A stretch of DNA of 64,000 bases, from positions 186,001-250,000 of the forward strand of contig NZ_JACDUT010000005.1 in assembly GCF_013761245.1 (NCBI RefSeq), written 5' to 3'. The stretch comes from Thermaerobacillus caldiproteolyticus (GTDB taxonomy: Bacteria > Bacillota > Bacilli > Bacillales > Anoxybacillaceae). The position numbers and the translations under genes are program-made. Of this stretch, positions 1 to 8,516 are shown piece after piece (position 1 is the stretch's first letter; each line of letters begins with the position of its first letter). The notes under the pieces were generated by a model. That model was not told the origin of the DNA and made no database searches. It saw nothing but the letters and a program-made list of their open reading frames with translations.

Positions 1-398
1 AGGGGTTGATTGTTCCGGTTATCAAACATGTTGAGAACAAATCGCTGCGGGAGATTCACGATGAAGTGAAACGCCTTACTCAAAAGGCACAAGAAAACAA
101 ATTGACACTCGAAGATGTAACAGGCGGTACGTTTACAATTAGTAATGTCGGTCCGCTCGGTGGTAGCATTGGTGCCACTCCGATTATTAATCATCCGGAA
201 GTTGCATTAATGGCATTCCACAAAACTAAGAAACGGCCTGTTGTTACTGAGGATGACGAAATTGCGATTCGCTTGATGATGAATATCTCCATGTCGTTTG
301 ATCATCGCGTAGCGGATGGGGCAGCCGCGGTAGCCTTTACGAATTGTTTTGCTCAATTTATTGAAAATCCAAAATTGATGCTGATGGAGTTGGTATAG
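1..398 (+). CDS. Dihydrolipoamide acyltransferase (E2) C-terminal fragment, cut by window edge
   Basis: This is the last 130 or so residues of the E2 core of a 2-oxoacid dehydrogenase complex, which transfers the acyl group from lipoyl-lysine to CoA. The reading frame is open to the window start, so the gene begins upstream and the lipoyl and E1/E3-binding domains are not visible. The catalytic motif SFDHRVADGA (HRxxDG type) lies near the C-terminus, and GGTFTISNVG is the usual E2 core strand. The E3 gene begins 3 bases after the stop codon, as in pdh, bkd and aco operons. Which 2-oxoacid is used cannot be told from this piece. Confidence 0.93.
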   Translation, partial: GLIVPVIKHVENKSLREIHDEVKRLTQKAQENKLTLEDVTGGTFTISNVGPLGGSIGATPIINHPEVALMAFHKTKKRPVVTEDDEIAIRLMMNISMSFDHRVADGAAAVAFTNCFAQFIENPKLMLMELV

Positions 399-401
399 AT
401 T

Positions 402-1856
402 ATGGTAGTAGGAGAGCTTGCTCATGAAAGAGATGTCATCATCATCGGCGGAGGACCAGGGGGATACAATGCGGCGATCCGTGCCGCGCAGCTTGGGTTG
501 TCGATTACTCTTATAGAGAAGGAAGAATTAGGCGGTGTTTGTCTGAACAAAGGTTGTATTCCATCAAAAGTGTTTGCCCATGCTGCACAGAAAATGGCGG
601 ATATTCATCATATTGATGAACTTGGTATCGAGCTTACTGCTTCATCGTTTCAACTCGGAAAACTTCAAAACTATAAAGCGAAAGTAACTGCCCAGCTTCG
701 ACAAGGTGTGGAAGCGCTTTGCAAGGCAAATAAAATTGAACTTATCAAAGGGAGAGCTTCATTTTTAGCCGAGGATCGTATTGGAATAGAGGCGGGAGAG
801 GCATTTGACGTCTATCAGTTTCGCTATGCGGTCATTGCTACTGGCGCAACGCTTATTCCACCAACGTGGATCGAAATCGATCATGGACGCATACTTAATG
901 TTTATTCGATATATGGATTAGAAACGTTACCGAGCCATTTACTTGTATATGGGAACGATTATATTGCTCTTGAAGTTGCGACGAGCTTTCGTGCTTTTGG
1001 CTCCGATGTATCGCTCATTCTTGAGGACGGAAATGAACATTTTGGCTTTGATTCATCAATTGGCCGTGAATTACAGCGGATATTGAAAAAAATGAAAATC
1101 AAAGTCTATCAAAAACATCGAGTCAAGAACGTGGCATCGTCGCTAGATACGGTCGCTGTCACACTTAAAACGTTGGAAGGAGAAGCAGTGACAGTAGAAG
1201 GTTCTCATTTGTTCGTTTCCTGCAATATGAAAGCCAATATTGATGAATTAGGGATTGATCGTCTTAGCATGAAACGAACGGAACAAGGGTTTATTGATGT
1301 CAATCATAAGGCGCAAACCTCGATTCCTCATATATTTGCGGTGGGAGATGTGACGGGCGGCCCGATGCTTGCCGTAAAAGCGATCAAACAAGGAAAAGTC
1401 GCAGCGGAAACGATTGCCGGAGAAGAATCGGAAGTAGACGTGACGTTTCTACCGACGATTGTGCATTCACTTCCGCCGATTGCAAGCGTCGGCTTGACGG
1501 AAGAGGAAGCGAGAGAACAGTATAATGACATTCGTATCGGACACTTTCCATTAGCCGGAAACGGATATGCGGGCATTATCGGTCAAAAAGATGGATTAAT
1601 CAAAGTGATTAGCGAAGCGAAAAGTGAGGTCATCCTCGGAGTCCATATGATAGGAGCAGGGGCGATTGAACTGATTTCAAGCGGGATTATTGGATTGGAA
1701 ACAGTTGTGCGCGAGGAAGATTTCAAGTTTCCATTTTACCCGCATCCGAGCTGCAATGAAGGGCTGTTAGAAGCAACGGAAGCGTTGCAGGCAGAAGCGA
1801 TTCATCTTTCACCAACAAAACAGAGAAAGAGTGAAAAAGAAGCAGTCTCACGCTGA
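402..1856 (+). CDS. lpdA: Dihydrolipoyl dehydrogenase (E3)
   Basis: This FAD-dependent disulfide oxidoreductase of 484 aa reoxidises the dihydrolipoyl group of the E2 subunit and passes electrons to NAD+. An N-terminal FAD-binding GGGPGGYNAA motif is followed by the redox-active pair in GGVCLNKGCIPSK. A second dinucleotide-binding region, the FAD motif around IFAVGDVTGG, and the C-terminal dimer domain are present. The usual catalytic HPxxxE motif reads HPSCNE. Its position directly behind E2 fits the last gene of a dehydrogenase operon. The stop codon lies inside a perfect terminator hairpin. A specialised paralogue (acoL- or bkd-type) rather than the main pdhD is possible. Confidence 0.93.
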   Translation: MVVGELAHERDVIIIGGGPGGYNAAIRAAQLGLSITLIEKEELGGVCLNKGCIPSKVFAHAAQKMADIHHIDELGIELTASSFQLGKLQNYKAKVTAQLRQGVEALCKANKIELIKGRASFLAEDRIGIEAGEAFDVYQFRYAVIATGATLIPPTWIEIDHGRILNVYSIYGLETLPSHLLVYGNDYIALEVATSFRAFGSDVSLILEDGNEHFGFDSSIGRELQRILKKMKIKVYQKHRVKNVASSLDTVAVTLKTLEGEAVTVEGSHLFVSCNMKANIDELGIDRLSMKRTEQGFIDVNHKAQTSIPHIFAVGDVTGGPMLAVKAIKQGKVAAETIAGEESEVDVTFLPTIVHSLPPIASVGLTEEEAREQYNDIRIGHFPLAGNGYAGIIGQKDGLIKVISEAKSEVILGVHMIGAGAIELISSGIIGLETVVREEDFKFPFYPHPSCNEGLLEATEALQAEAIHLSPTKQRKSEKEAVSR

Positions 1857-1870
1857 GACTGCTTCTTTTT
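1834..1870. terminator. Bidirectional terminator with a perfect 17-bp stem
   Basis: A 17-base arm at 1834-1850 pairs perfectly with 1854-1870 around the 3-base loop cgc. Each arm has five A or T at its outer end, so the hairpin can terminate transcription both ways. It contains the stop codon of the E3 gene on the plus strand and the last codons of the convergent hypothetical gene on the minus strand. Confidence 0.9.
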
Positions 1871-2153
1871 GAAAGATGTCTTGATGTTTGCTTTGGAGCG
1901 TCCGTTGCAATTCATGAAGGGAAGGGGATTCGTTTTTGAATGTATATAAACCGAGACAAACAAGTGAATATTCGTTGCCTGGATCAAAGACAACCTCGAC
2001 GACTTCTTCTGTTCCGCAATCGATTTCTTGGAAATAATCCGCGCTGAACAGACGGACATCGGAAGTTTTATATTTTTTCAGAAGGATATGGTATCCCTTC
2101 TTTAATTGTCCAGTAAAGAGATGTTCCGTACCTATTAATTCATGAACAAGCAT
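1848..2153 (-). CDS. Small conserved hypothetical protein (101 aa)
   Basis: I do not recognise the family. The product is soluble and acidic with no signal peptide or membrane segment, and it is rich in aromatic residues in the middle. A GAGGGAG ribosome site lies just upstream of the ATG at 2153. The gene converges on the E3 gene and overlaps its end by 9 bases, so the last residues (EAVSA) are encoded by the shared terminator stem. The good ribosome site and plausible composition support a real gene. Confidence 0.6.
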   Translation of the reverse strand: MLVHELIGTEHLFTGQLKKGYHILLKKYKTSDVRLFSADYFQEIDCGTEEVVEVVFDPGNEYSLVCLGLYTFKNESPSLHELQRTLQSKHQDIFQKEAVSA

Positions 2154-2257
2154 GATTGCACTCCCTCAATTCTACTTAAATAGAAATGTTCCGTAACAAA
2201 TATACTACAAAATGAAAAAGATAGTACTCGGTTTTGATAAATGTTCAAAAACTTGTC

Positions 2258-2625
2258 ACTTCTTTTTGTTACAAAAACGTTTTTAATAAATTAGAAACGA
2301 TCAGAACAATTACGATTATGACTACAGACGTTATTTATGTAACAATCAAGAAGGAGCCGTTCAGTTTTGGACAGAGAGGGTTACGAAAGAGAACTGGATT
2401 GGAGCGGAGCCAAAAGGAAAGGGAAACTCGCTCGTTCTTTATCCGAAATCGCTGATGTTAAATTGGCAATAACCAAAAGCGTTTATGGTATTTGATTGAG
2501 TGTGAAGATATCGAACGTACATACGAGATGATGAGAGCAAACGGAGTGAAGTTTCCAGGCGAACTAAAGCAAATGCCATGGGAAGCGTTTGTGATGTTCT
2601 TATTATGGAAGGGTAAGGCACTTTC
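2258..2625 (+). pseudogene. Decayed VOC/glyoxalase-superfamily gene
   Basis: Pieces of one VOC-family (glyoxalase/bleomycin-resistance fold) protein can be read in different frames. An N-terminal MTTDVIYV at about 2318 is followed in another frame by NNQEGAVQFWTERV and GNSLVLYPKS. A third piece from 2492 carries FECEDI-like CEDIERTYEMMRANGVKF and KQMPWEAFVMF. These are the usual beta-alpha-beta halves of small VOC proteins, broken by at least two frameshifts and an in-frame stop (after LMLNWQ). A bulged hairpin with a T-run follows. Boundaries are approximate. Confidence 0.65.
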
Positions 2626-2648
2626 CAAAGGAAAGGTGCTTTTTTTTA
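2615..2648 (+). terminator. Terminator behind the VOC remnant
   Basis: gcac-tttcc at 2618-2626 pairs with ggaaa-g-gtgc at 2630-2639 with one bulged base, followed by a run of eight T. Confidence 0.7.
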
Positions 2649-2767
2649 CAAAAAATATAAACAATATATTAAGAAAAGTAGTGGTATAATTGGGGAACAG
2701 CGGCGTGAAGCGATGAAAGACATTGATGTATTTTGGAGGAGATAGATAGAGCAGAAGCGAGGAATTA

Positions 2768-4048
2768 ATGATGAGAATACGGGATTGGGATCGAAATTTG
2801 AAAGTTCGTTTATTTAGCGAAGCGTTAATGAATGTAACGTTTTGGATGTTTTTTCCGTTCATGGCGATTTACTTTACGGAATCGTTCGGAAAAGATAATG
2901 CGGGATTGCTATTAATTTTTTCACAAATTTTTTCCGTGCTGGCGAGCTTAATGGGAGGTTATTGCGCTGATCGGTTTGGACGGAAACGAATGATGGTGCT
3001 TGCGGCATACGGTCAAGGTGTCGCATTTTTTATGTTTGCGTTCGCAAGCTCGCCGTGGTTTACATCACCGCTTGTTGGATTTATTTGTTTTACGTTCGCG
3101 GGAATTTGCGGTTCGTTCTATTGGCCGGCAAGCCAAGCGATGATCGCTGATGTTGTGCCGGAAGAACATCGCAGCAGTGTATTCGCGGTGTTTTATACAT
3201 CGATCAATATTGCGGTTGTCGTGGGGCCGATTATCGGAGGAATGTTTTATGCCGATTATCGGTTTGAATTATTGCTTGCGGTGGCATTGTCTGGTTTTGC
3301 ATTAGCGACTCTTTTAGCGAAGTGGTTACGCGAAACCGTACCGATGGAGGTGGTTGTGGAACAATATAGCGGTAAATGGTACAAGGTTATATGGAAGCAA
3401 GTTCGTCAGTATGGAGTTATCGTGCGCGACCGGACATTTTTATTATTTATTGTAGCGGGAATTTTAGTCGGTCAGACGTTTATGCAGCTCGATTTATTAA
3501 TTCCTGTTTATACAAAAGAGGTTATTGACAAGCAAACGTTATTTTCGATTGGCGATTGGTCCATCACACTAGGCGGGGAGAAGGCGTTTGGCTTACTCAT
3601 CTCGGAAAATGGATTACTTGTTGCATTATTGACTGTTTACGTGACAAGATGGATGGAGCGCTACCAAGAGCGTTTCGTGTTCGTCGGCTCTTCGATTGTG
3701 TACGGAGTGTCTATTTTGCTGTTTGGCCAGACGGAATCGATTTGGGGACTGATATTTATTATGGCGTTGTTTACGTTTGCCGAGCTGATGACAGCAGGTA
3801 TTCAGCAATCATTTATTTCAAAGCTCGCTCCAGAAGAGATGCGAGGTCAATATTTTGCTGCTGCCAGCTTGCGTTGGACGATCGGTCGAACAATCGCTCC
3901 GTTTTCCATTACCGCAACGCTTTGGATGAGTTACCAATGGACGTTTTTTCTTTTAAGCTTACTTGCCTTTGTCAGTGCATTTTTATATGTCATCATGTTC
4001 CAACGGTTTGAAAAACAGCGGGCGAAACGAGTGGGAATGCAACCATGA
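2768..4048 (+). CDS. MFS transporter, drug-efflux type
   Basis: This 426-aa integral membrane protein has about 12 hydrophobic segments. The cytoplasmic loop motif GYCADRFGRKRMM after the second segment is MFS motif A, and ATLLAKWLRETVP leads into the central loop. Family and length match the drug/H+ antiporter type MFS proteins of Bacillus (YttB/YqjV-like), which export small hydrophobic compounds by proton antiport. The substrate is not predictable. A GCGAGGAA ribosome site precedes the tandem ATG codons at 2768 and 2771. It stands alone, 120 bases behind the terminator of the decayed VOC gene. Confidence 0.9.
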   Translation: MMRIRDWDRNLKVRLFSEALMNVTFWMFFPFMAIYFTESFGKDNAGLLLIFSQIFSVLASLMGGYCADRFGRKRMMVLAAYGQGVAFFMFAFASSPWFTSPLVGFICFTFAGICGSFYWPASQAMIADVVPEEHRSSVFAVFYTSINIAVVVGPIIGGMFYADYRFELLLAVALSGFALATLLAKWLRETVPMEVVVEQYSGKWYKVIWKQVRQYGVIVRDRTFLLFIVAGILVGQTFMQLDLLIPVYTKEVIDKQTLFSIGDWSITLGGEKAFGLLISENGLLVALLTVYVTRWMERYQERFVFVGSSIVYGVSILLFGQTESIWGLIFIMALFTFAELMTAGIQQSFISKLAPEEMRGQYFAAASLRWTIGRTIAPFSITATLWMSYQWTFFLLSLLAFVSAFLYVIMFQRFEKQRAKRVGMQP

Positions 4049-4099
4049 AGAAAGGCTGTTTTTTCAGGCACATGTTTAGGAGAAGTGGGGAGGATAAAG

Positions 4100-4672
4100 A
4101 TGGAAATTACATTGATTCGGCATGGAAAATCTGAGTGGCAAGAACAGCGGTGGATGAGGCCTGCTGAGTTCGCCGAATGGGTGAAAGCCTATGATGAACA
4201 TGGGATATGTGAAGACGATAAAATTCCTCTATTAACGCTACAAAAAGCAAAGAACGCGAACATGGTCATCACCAGTATATTGCGGAGAGCTGTTCATTCT
4301 GCGGAACGGTTACGACCATCTTGCCCAGTCGAAACTAGCGAATTGTTTCGCGAAGTAGAGATGCCAATTCCGTTTGCCCACGTTAATCTTATACGATTGC
4401 CGACCAACATATGGCTTATTTTTTCGCGGTTATGTTGGCTATGCGGCTACAATGGTAATGTTGAATCATATTGGCAAGCAAAGCAGCGGGCAGAGAAAGC
4501 AGCTATTGTATTATGCCGATATGCAAAAACGTACGGAAATGTCGTTGTTATTGGGCACGGATGGTTTCATCGGCTAGTAGGCAAACAACTAAGAAAACAA
4601 GGATGGAAACGTACAACAGCGGAAAGTGCAAAACATTGGCATGCAGTTTCTTATACGCTTTATAATAAATAG
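4100..4672 (+). CDS. Histidine phosphatase superfamily protein
   Basis: The N-terminal LIRHGKSEW is the RHG motif whose histidine becomes phosphorylated in this superfamily. Downstream, VVVIGHGWFHRLVG supplies the second active-site histidine, and SILRRAVHSAERL carries the second conserved arginine region. The substrate is unknown. The ATG at 4100 was chosen because GGGGAGG lies 6 bases upstream; a GTG at 4085 is in frame but sits on the ribosome site. The product is 190 aa and has no signal peptide. Spacing from the MFS gene suggests its own transcript or weak read-through. Confidence 0.82.
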   Translation: MEITLIRHGKSEWQEQRWMRPAEFAEWVKAYDEHGICEDDKIPLLTLQKAKNANMVITSILRRAVHSAERLRPSCPVETSELFREVEMPIPFAHVNLIRLPTNIWLIFSRLCWLCGYNGNVESYWQAKQRAEKAAIVLCRYAKTYGNVVVIGHGWFHRLVGKQLRKQGWKRTTAESAKHWHAVSYTLYNK

Positions 4673-4841
4673 CCGAGAAAGCCCCTTCTTCCATAAAGAA
4701 AATGAAGTAACGGATTACAAATATGGTGTTTGATTGGTGTGTACGAAGGCCGGTTGTTTCATTAACATATATTCCCTGTTTTGGTCATAAAGATGAACTA
4801 GGAAACATCAACGGAATGTCGAACAGGAGAGGGGAAGTTAG

Positions 4842-5618
4842 GTGAAACAACATGTGAAACTCGATACAAACACAGATGGAACCAAACAAAACGGTACAAA
4901 GGAGGTCAGTGGCGGGGAAGTCGCGGTACAGGCGCGCTATGAGCAGAGAAGGAGAGCGCGGCTTTTAGAACAAGAGCAGCGAAAAGTGTATTATCGAATG
5001 GCGTGGCGCGTTGCTTTAGTCATCGCGGCGCTTTGGCTTATAGGTACTCTATTTGTTAAAGGATATGGAGCGTTGAAAAATGCTGCGGGAAAGGAAGTAG
5101 CGATGATGCGCTTTGAACAAGCGCTAAAAGAAAAAGATATCGCCGCTTTACAAACCTATATCCGAATACCTGATCCAACGATCCCAGTGAATGAAAAGAC
5201 ATTGGCTCCGCTGTTTGTTTATTTAGAGTCACACCCAAAGGCGTACGAAACAATTCATCATGATTTAGAAAAACAATGGAAAACGAAACACGTTTACATA
5301 AAAGGATTGACATCCCAGCCGCCCATTTTTTCGATGAAAGTGTATGAAAAACAATTTTTTTTGTTCAATCAATATGTATTTGAACCGACGTTATATTCTT
5401 TAGTGATCCATGCTGAGGGAGAAAATGTCACCATATTGGTGAACGGAAAGAAAGTTCAAGGGGAACCGCAAAAAGAACCATTTTCTAGAAAGCTCGGTTC
5501 TTATCTTCCCGGTGTGTATGAAGTGACTATTGTGAGAAAAGAAGGAGAAAAAACGACAAAAGAAACGAAAAAAATCGTTTTATTCGGCGGGAAGAGAGTG
5601 CATGAAGTCGATTTTTAG
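4842..5618 (+). CDS. TcaA/YvbJ-like membrane-anchored protein
   Basis: The protein has 258 aa. A charged cytoplasmic N-terminus is followed by a single membrane segment at about residues 55-75 and an extracellular domain. The part after the membrane (FEQALKEKDIAALQTYI and following) resembles the first extracellular domain of TcaA/YvbJ proteins. The following part (VTILVNGKKVQGE, GVYEVTIVRK) resembles their second domain. It is shorter than full YvbJ (about 600 aa) and lacks the N-terminal zinc ribbon. TcaA proteins are linked to cell-envelope stress and glycopeptide response; the job here is inference. The start is GTG behind GAGGGGAAG. Confidence 0.6.
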   Translation: MKQHVKLDTNTDGTKQNGTKEVSGGEVAVQARYEQRRRARLLEQEQRKVYYRMAWRVALVIAALWLIGTLFVKGYGALKNAAGKEVAMMRFEQALKEKDIAALQTYIRIPDPTIPVNEKTLAPLFVYLESHPKAYETIHHDLEKQWKTKHVYIKGLTSQPPIFSMKVYEKQFFLFNQYVFEPTLYSLVIHAEGENVTILVNGKKVQGEPQKEPFSRKLGSYLPGVYEVTIVRKEGEKTTKETKKIVLFGGKRVHEVDF

Positions 5619-5620
5619 TC

Positions 5621-5656
5621 AGGAGATCCTTGCAAGCAACTAGGATCTCCTTTTTG
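5621..5656 (+). terminator. Terminator after the TcaA-like gene
   Basis: The 10-bp perfect stem aggagatcct (5621-5630) / aggatctcct (5642-5651) is followed by a T-run. It also lies at the end of the convergent SIMPL gene. Confidence 0.88.
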
Positions 5657-5658
5657 TA

Positions 5659-6333
5659 TTAATACGTAAATATCGCTTGGGCAACTGCCGAAATGATGAT
5701 ATCTTGCGTTTGAATAGGGGGAGCAGTTTGTTGTTCGGCAAGTACGACTGTTGATGGCAGGGAAGGAGACAGGGTGGGAGCGAGGCTTTCTTCTTTGATT
5801 TGAATCGGTATGTCATGAAGAGGAAGGCCGAGTGTGTGAGCGATGACGAACGCTTTTTCTTTGGCATTTTTTACTGCAATCGCGAGCGCCTGCTGGTAGT
5901 AAGGTTGCTCGTTGGCAAGTTTAAACTGAATATGGCGGGCGATGTTCGCTCCGTTGGCGACAGCCGTTTCGTAAATGTTACCGACGGTTTTTGTATCTCT
6001 TACGGTAATGTCAAAAATATGTTCAACTTCGTAGCTGACTAATACAGAAATACCGTTTGTATAGTTATATTTTGGATAAATGGAAAACGAAGCGGTATCG
6101 ATATCCTCTTCGTGCACTCCAATTGCCTTTAAAGCCTGAATCATGACGCCGGCCCGCTGGGCATTTTCTGAAAGCGCTTCACGAACGTTCGTATGTTCAG
6201 TTCGAATACCGAGAGTGATGATGACGGTGTCCGGTTTGACTGTAACCGTTCCTTGTCCTGTCACGGTGATGGTTTGCGGCGAATGTTTTCCTCTTTGTGT
6301 GGGCAAGTAATGATGCATGTGCCAATCCTGCAT
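5659..6333 (-). CDS. SIMPL-domain (DUF541) protein
   Basis: The protein has 224 aa, nearly all SIMPL/DUF541 domain. It begins TITVTGQGTVTVKPDTVIITLGI and includes the family repeat of acidic-aromatic strands such as DIDTASFSIYPKY. Members include BP26 and IRAK-pathway proteins; the bacterial function is poorly known and often envelope-related. No signal peptide is visible, so this version may be cytosolic. The start at 6333 follows AAAGGGGTG. It lies 17 bases behind the 44-aa gene, so the two form a small operon. Confidence 0.8.
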   Translation of the reverse strand: MQDWHMHHYLPTQRGKHSPQTITVTGQGTVTVKPDTVIITLGIRTEHTNVREALSENAQRAGVMIQALKAIGVHEEDIDTASFSIYPKYNYTNGISVLVSYEVEHIFDITVRDTKTVGNIYETAVANGANIARHIQFKLANEQPYYQQALAIAVKNAKEKAFVIAHTLGLPLHDIPIQIKEESLAPTLSPSLPSTVVLAEQQTAPPIQTQDIIISAVAQAIFTY

Positions 6334-6350
6334 AGAAGCACCCCTTTCGT

Positions 6351-6485
6351 TTAAGCAGCCTTATTTCGGTCGTCTTTATGGGTGACATCCCAATAATAGA
6401 TGCGCGGCAAGCCAATATAGCACCAATATTCTTGTAATAATGTAATTCCGACAAAATATACCATTTGCCAGTCGATCTGTTTCAT
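6351..6485 (-). CDS. Small hypothetical protein (44 aa)
   Basis: A 44-codon reading frame starts with ATG at 6485 behind GGAGATGAG. The product starts MKQIDWQMVYFVGITLL and contains a short hydrophobic stretch and several Trp/Tyr residues (EYWCYIGLPRIYYW), so it may be membrane-associated. The next gene (SIMPL) begins 17 bases downstream. I do not recognise a family; the ribosome site and the tight linkage are the reasons to call it. Confidence 0.6.
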   Translation of the reverse strand: MKQIDWQMVYFVGITLLQEYWCYIGLPRIYYWDVTHKDDRNKAA

Positions 6486-6645
6486 TCTTCTCATCTCCTC
6501 TGTACATTCTCTTTTTTACAGCATATTCCTCGTTCGAGTTGTCCTATGACGTACAAGAAATGAAACGAAATAGACAGTTCAAACGTATGAAATAAAGAGG
6601 ACATGCTATAATGAAAGTATAAATGGGTTGACAAGGAAGGGATGA

Positions 6646-7314
6646 ATGATGAAACGATTTTTTATGATGTTATGGCGCTTGTTCGTTTCGTGGAATGTCG
6701 GTTTGCTTGTAGCCGTTGTCACATTTTTTCTGTTTAACTATCAATTTTTTCTTTCCTTTTTATCAGGCACGGCGGCGATGGTCATTACATCAATGTATAT
6801 GAAGCGAAGGGCGCATCGAATTGTGGCAGGACATCTTTTAAAAGAAGAAAAAGAGTATATTCGCTCACAGCTAGCAGAGGCGCGGAAAAAGTGGAAGCGA
6901 ATCCGTCGAACGCGATTTAACGTTCGTTCGCTTGTTATGTGGCAAAAAATTTCACGCATTGCCACAACCGTTGAGAAAATGATCAGAGCAGTGGAGCAGT
7001 ATCCGCACAAATTTCGAGTCGCGCAGTCGTTTTTTATTAACGAATTGGATTTGGCGGTGACCATCATTGAAAAGTACGTATATTTAGTGAATCAACCTGT
7101 TCGCAACGAAGAGATGAAAGAAGCGCTGTGGAAAACTGAGCGGCTTCTCGATGAGCTCGTCAAATCAGCGGAGCAACGATTATTGGAGCTTCTTTCAGAC
7201 GATGTATTTGATTTGAATGTAGAAACGAAATTGCTGGAACAGTCGTTAGAGCAGCAAAAACAATCAGCAACGATGGAGTGGGGGAAGGAGAAGGAATATG
7301 AAACAGTCCGATAA
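6646..7314 (+). CDS. xpaC: XpaC-like protein (5-bromo-4-chloroindolyl phosphate hydrolysis family)
   Basis: The 222-aa protein has two N-terminal membrane segments at about residues 15-50, followed by a long, charged helical cytoplasmic part. Order and composition match the XpaC family of Bacillus. Its name comes from a phosphatase phenotype; the true biochemical role is unsettled. It overlaps the TelA-family gene by 17 bases, and the pair xpaC-yaaN is conserved in Bacillus, which supports both calls. AGGAAGGG precedes the tandem ATGs at 6646 and 6649. Confidence 0.8.
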   Translation: MMKRFFMMLWRLFVSWNVGLLVAVVTFFLFNYQFFLSFLSGTAAMVITSMYMKRRAHRIVAGHLLKEEKEYIRSQLAEARKKWKRIRRTRFNVRSLVMWQKISRIATTVEKMIRAVEQYPHKFRVAQSFFINELDLAVTIIEKYVYLVNQPVRNEEMKEALWKTERLLDELVKSAEQRLLELLSDDVFDLNVETKLLEQSLEQQKQSATMEWGKEKEYETVR

Positions 7315-8488
7315 CATGCCGATGAATGAGTTTCGCGAACAAGAATGGACAAGCTCGCTCGATTCATTGTTAGAAAATCCGTTTTCTTTGCCGAGCGAGC
7401 AAGGGGAAACTCCGGTGAATGGGGAAAAGCAGCCGACGAAACTCATTGATACATTAAAGCAAGAACATCGAGAAAAAGCGCTTCAGCTTTCAAAGCAAAT
7501 TGATCCGCGTAATCAACAAGCAATCGTCCAATATGGAGTAGCAGCACAGGCGGAATTATCTAAGTTTTCCCATGCGATTCTCAACCATGTGCAAGCGAAA
7601 GACGCCGGTCCGGTTGGAGAAGTCATTAGTGAGTTAATGACAAAAATCAAAGAAGTCAATCCCGACGATTTACTGCCGGCGAAAAAGGGGTTCTTTTCCC
7701 GATTGTTTGGCTCGGTATCTAAATCGCTACAAGGCATGGTGGCGAAGTATCAAAAAATTGGCGTTGAAATTGATAAAATTGCTGACCAGCTTGAAAAGAA
7801 TCGCCAATTATTGTTTCGCGATATTATGATGCTAGAAACGCTGTACGAAAAAAATAAAGAGTACTTCGATGCGCTTAATATTTATATCGCTGCCGCAGAG
7901 CTGAAATTGGAAGAATTGCGAACAACGTTCATCCCGGAGCAAAAAGCAAAAGCCGAACAGTCCGGAAACCAGATGGATATGCAAGAAGTGAGCGATTTAA
8001 TGCAATTTGCTGACCGGCTAGAAAAGCGAATTCACGATTTAAAACTAAGCAGACAAGTAACGATTCAAACCGCTCCGCAAATTCGCATGATTCAACATAT
8101 GAACCAAACGTTAGTCGAACGCATTCAGTCTTCCATTTTAACGGCGATTCCACTCTGGAAAAACCAAGTGGTCATCGCTCTTACCCTGTTCCGCCAACAA
8201 AAAGCGGTAGAGGCGCAAAAGCAAGTGACCGAAACGACAAACAATTTGCTTCTTCGTAATTCGGAAATGCTAAAAACCAACAGCATTGAAGTGGCCAAAG
8301 AAAATGAGCGCGGTCTCATTGATATTGAAACGTTAAAGAAAACGCAAGAAAACTTAGTGACAACGTTGGAGGAAACATTAAAAATTCAACAAGAGGGTCG
8401 CCTGAAGCGTCAGCAAGTCGAACGAGAACTCGTGAACATGGAAGAGCAGTTAAAACAAACGCTATTGTCGTTAAAACATCAAGGCTAA
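7298..8488 (+). CDS. yaaN: TelA-family toxic-anion resistance protein (YaaN-like)
   Basis: The 396-aa protein is soluble and almost entirely helical, rich in coiled-coil heptads, as in the TelA family (first described with tellurite resistance). Characteristic stretches include KGFFSRLFG, RDIMMLETLYEKNKEYF and QNLVTTLEETLKIQQEGR near the C-terminus. The molecular function of the family is unknown; links to envelope or anion stress come from genetics in other bacteria. It is translationally coupled to xpaC and ends in a bidirectional hairpin. Confidence 0.85.
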   Translation: MKQSDNMPMNEFREQEWTSSLDSLLENPFSLPSEQGETPVNGEKQPTKLIDTLKQEHREKALQLSKQIDPRNQQAIVQYGVAAQAELSKFSHAILNHVQAKDAGPVGEVISELMTKIKEVNPDDLLPAKKGFFSRLFGSVSKSLQGMVAKYQKIGVEIDKIADQLEKNRQLLFRDIMMLETLYEKNKEYFDALNIYIAAAELKLEELRTTFIPEQKAKAEQSGNQMDMQEVSDLMQFADRLEKRIHDLKLSRQVTIQTAPQIRMIQHMNQTLVERIQSSILTAIPLWKNQVVIALTLFRQQKAVEAQKQVTETTNNLLLRNSEMLKTNSIEVAKENERGLIDIETLKKTQENLVTTLEETLKIQQEGRLKRQQVERELVNMEEQLKQTLLSLKHQG

Positions 8489-8516
8489 CCTTATTGATAG
8501 GTTAGCCTCGATGTTT
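8474..8516. terminator. Bidirectional hairpin between convergent yaaN and yndM-like genes
   Basis: A 17-base arm at 8474-8490 pairs with 8500-8516 with a single mismatch around a 9-base loop. The arms hold the end of yaaN and the end of the minus-strand gene. The T-run after the hairpin is weak. Confidence 0.65.

Noticed and set aside
207..425. Minus-strand open frame inside the E2 gene
   Set aside because: It is antisense to a well-supported E2 tail, has no ribosome site and resembles no known protein.
2234..2455. Separate small gene before the MFS transporter
   Set aside because: The frame mixes VOC-family residues from neighbouring frames and is better explained as part of the decayed VOC gene.
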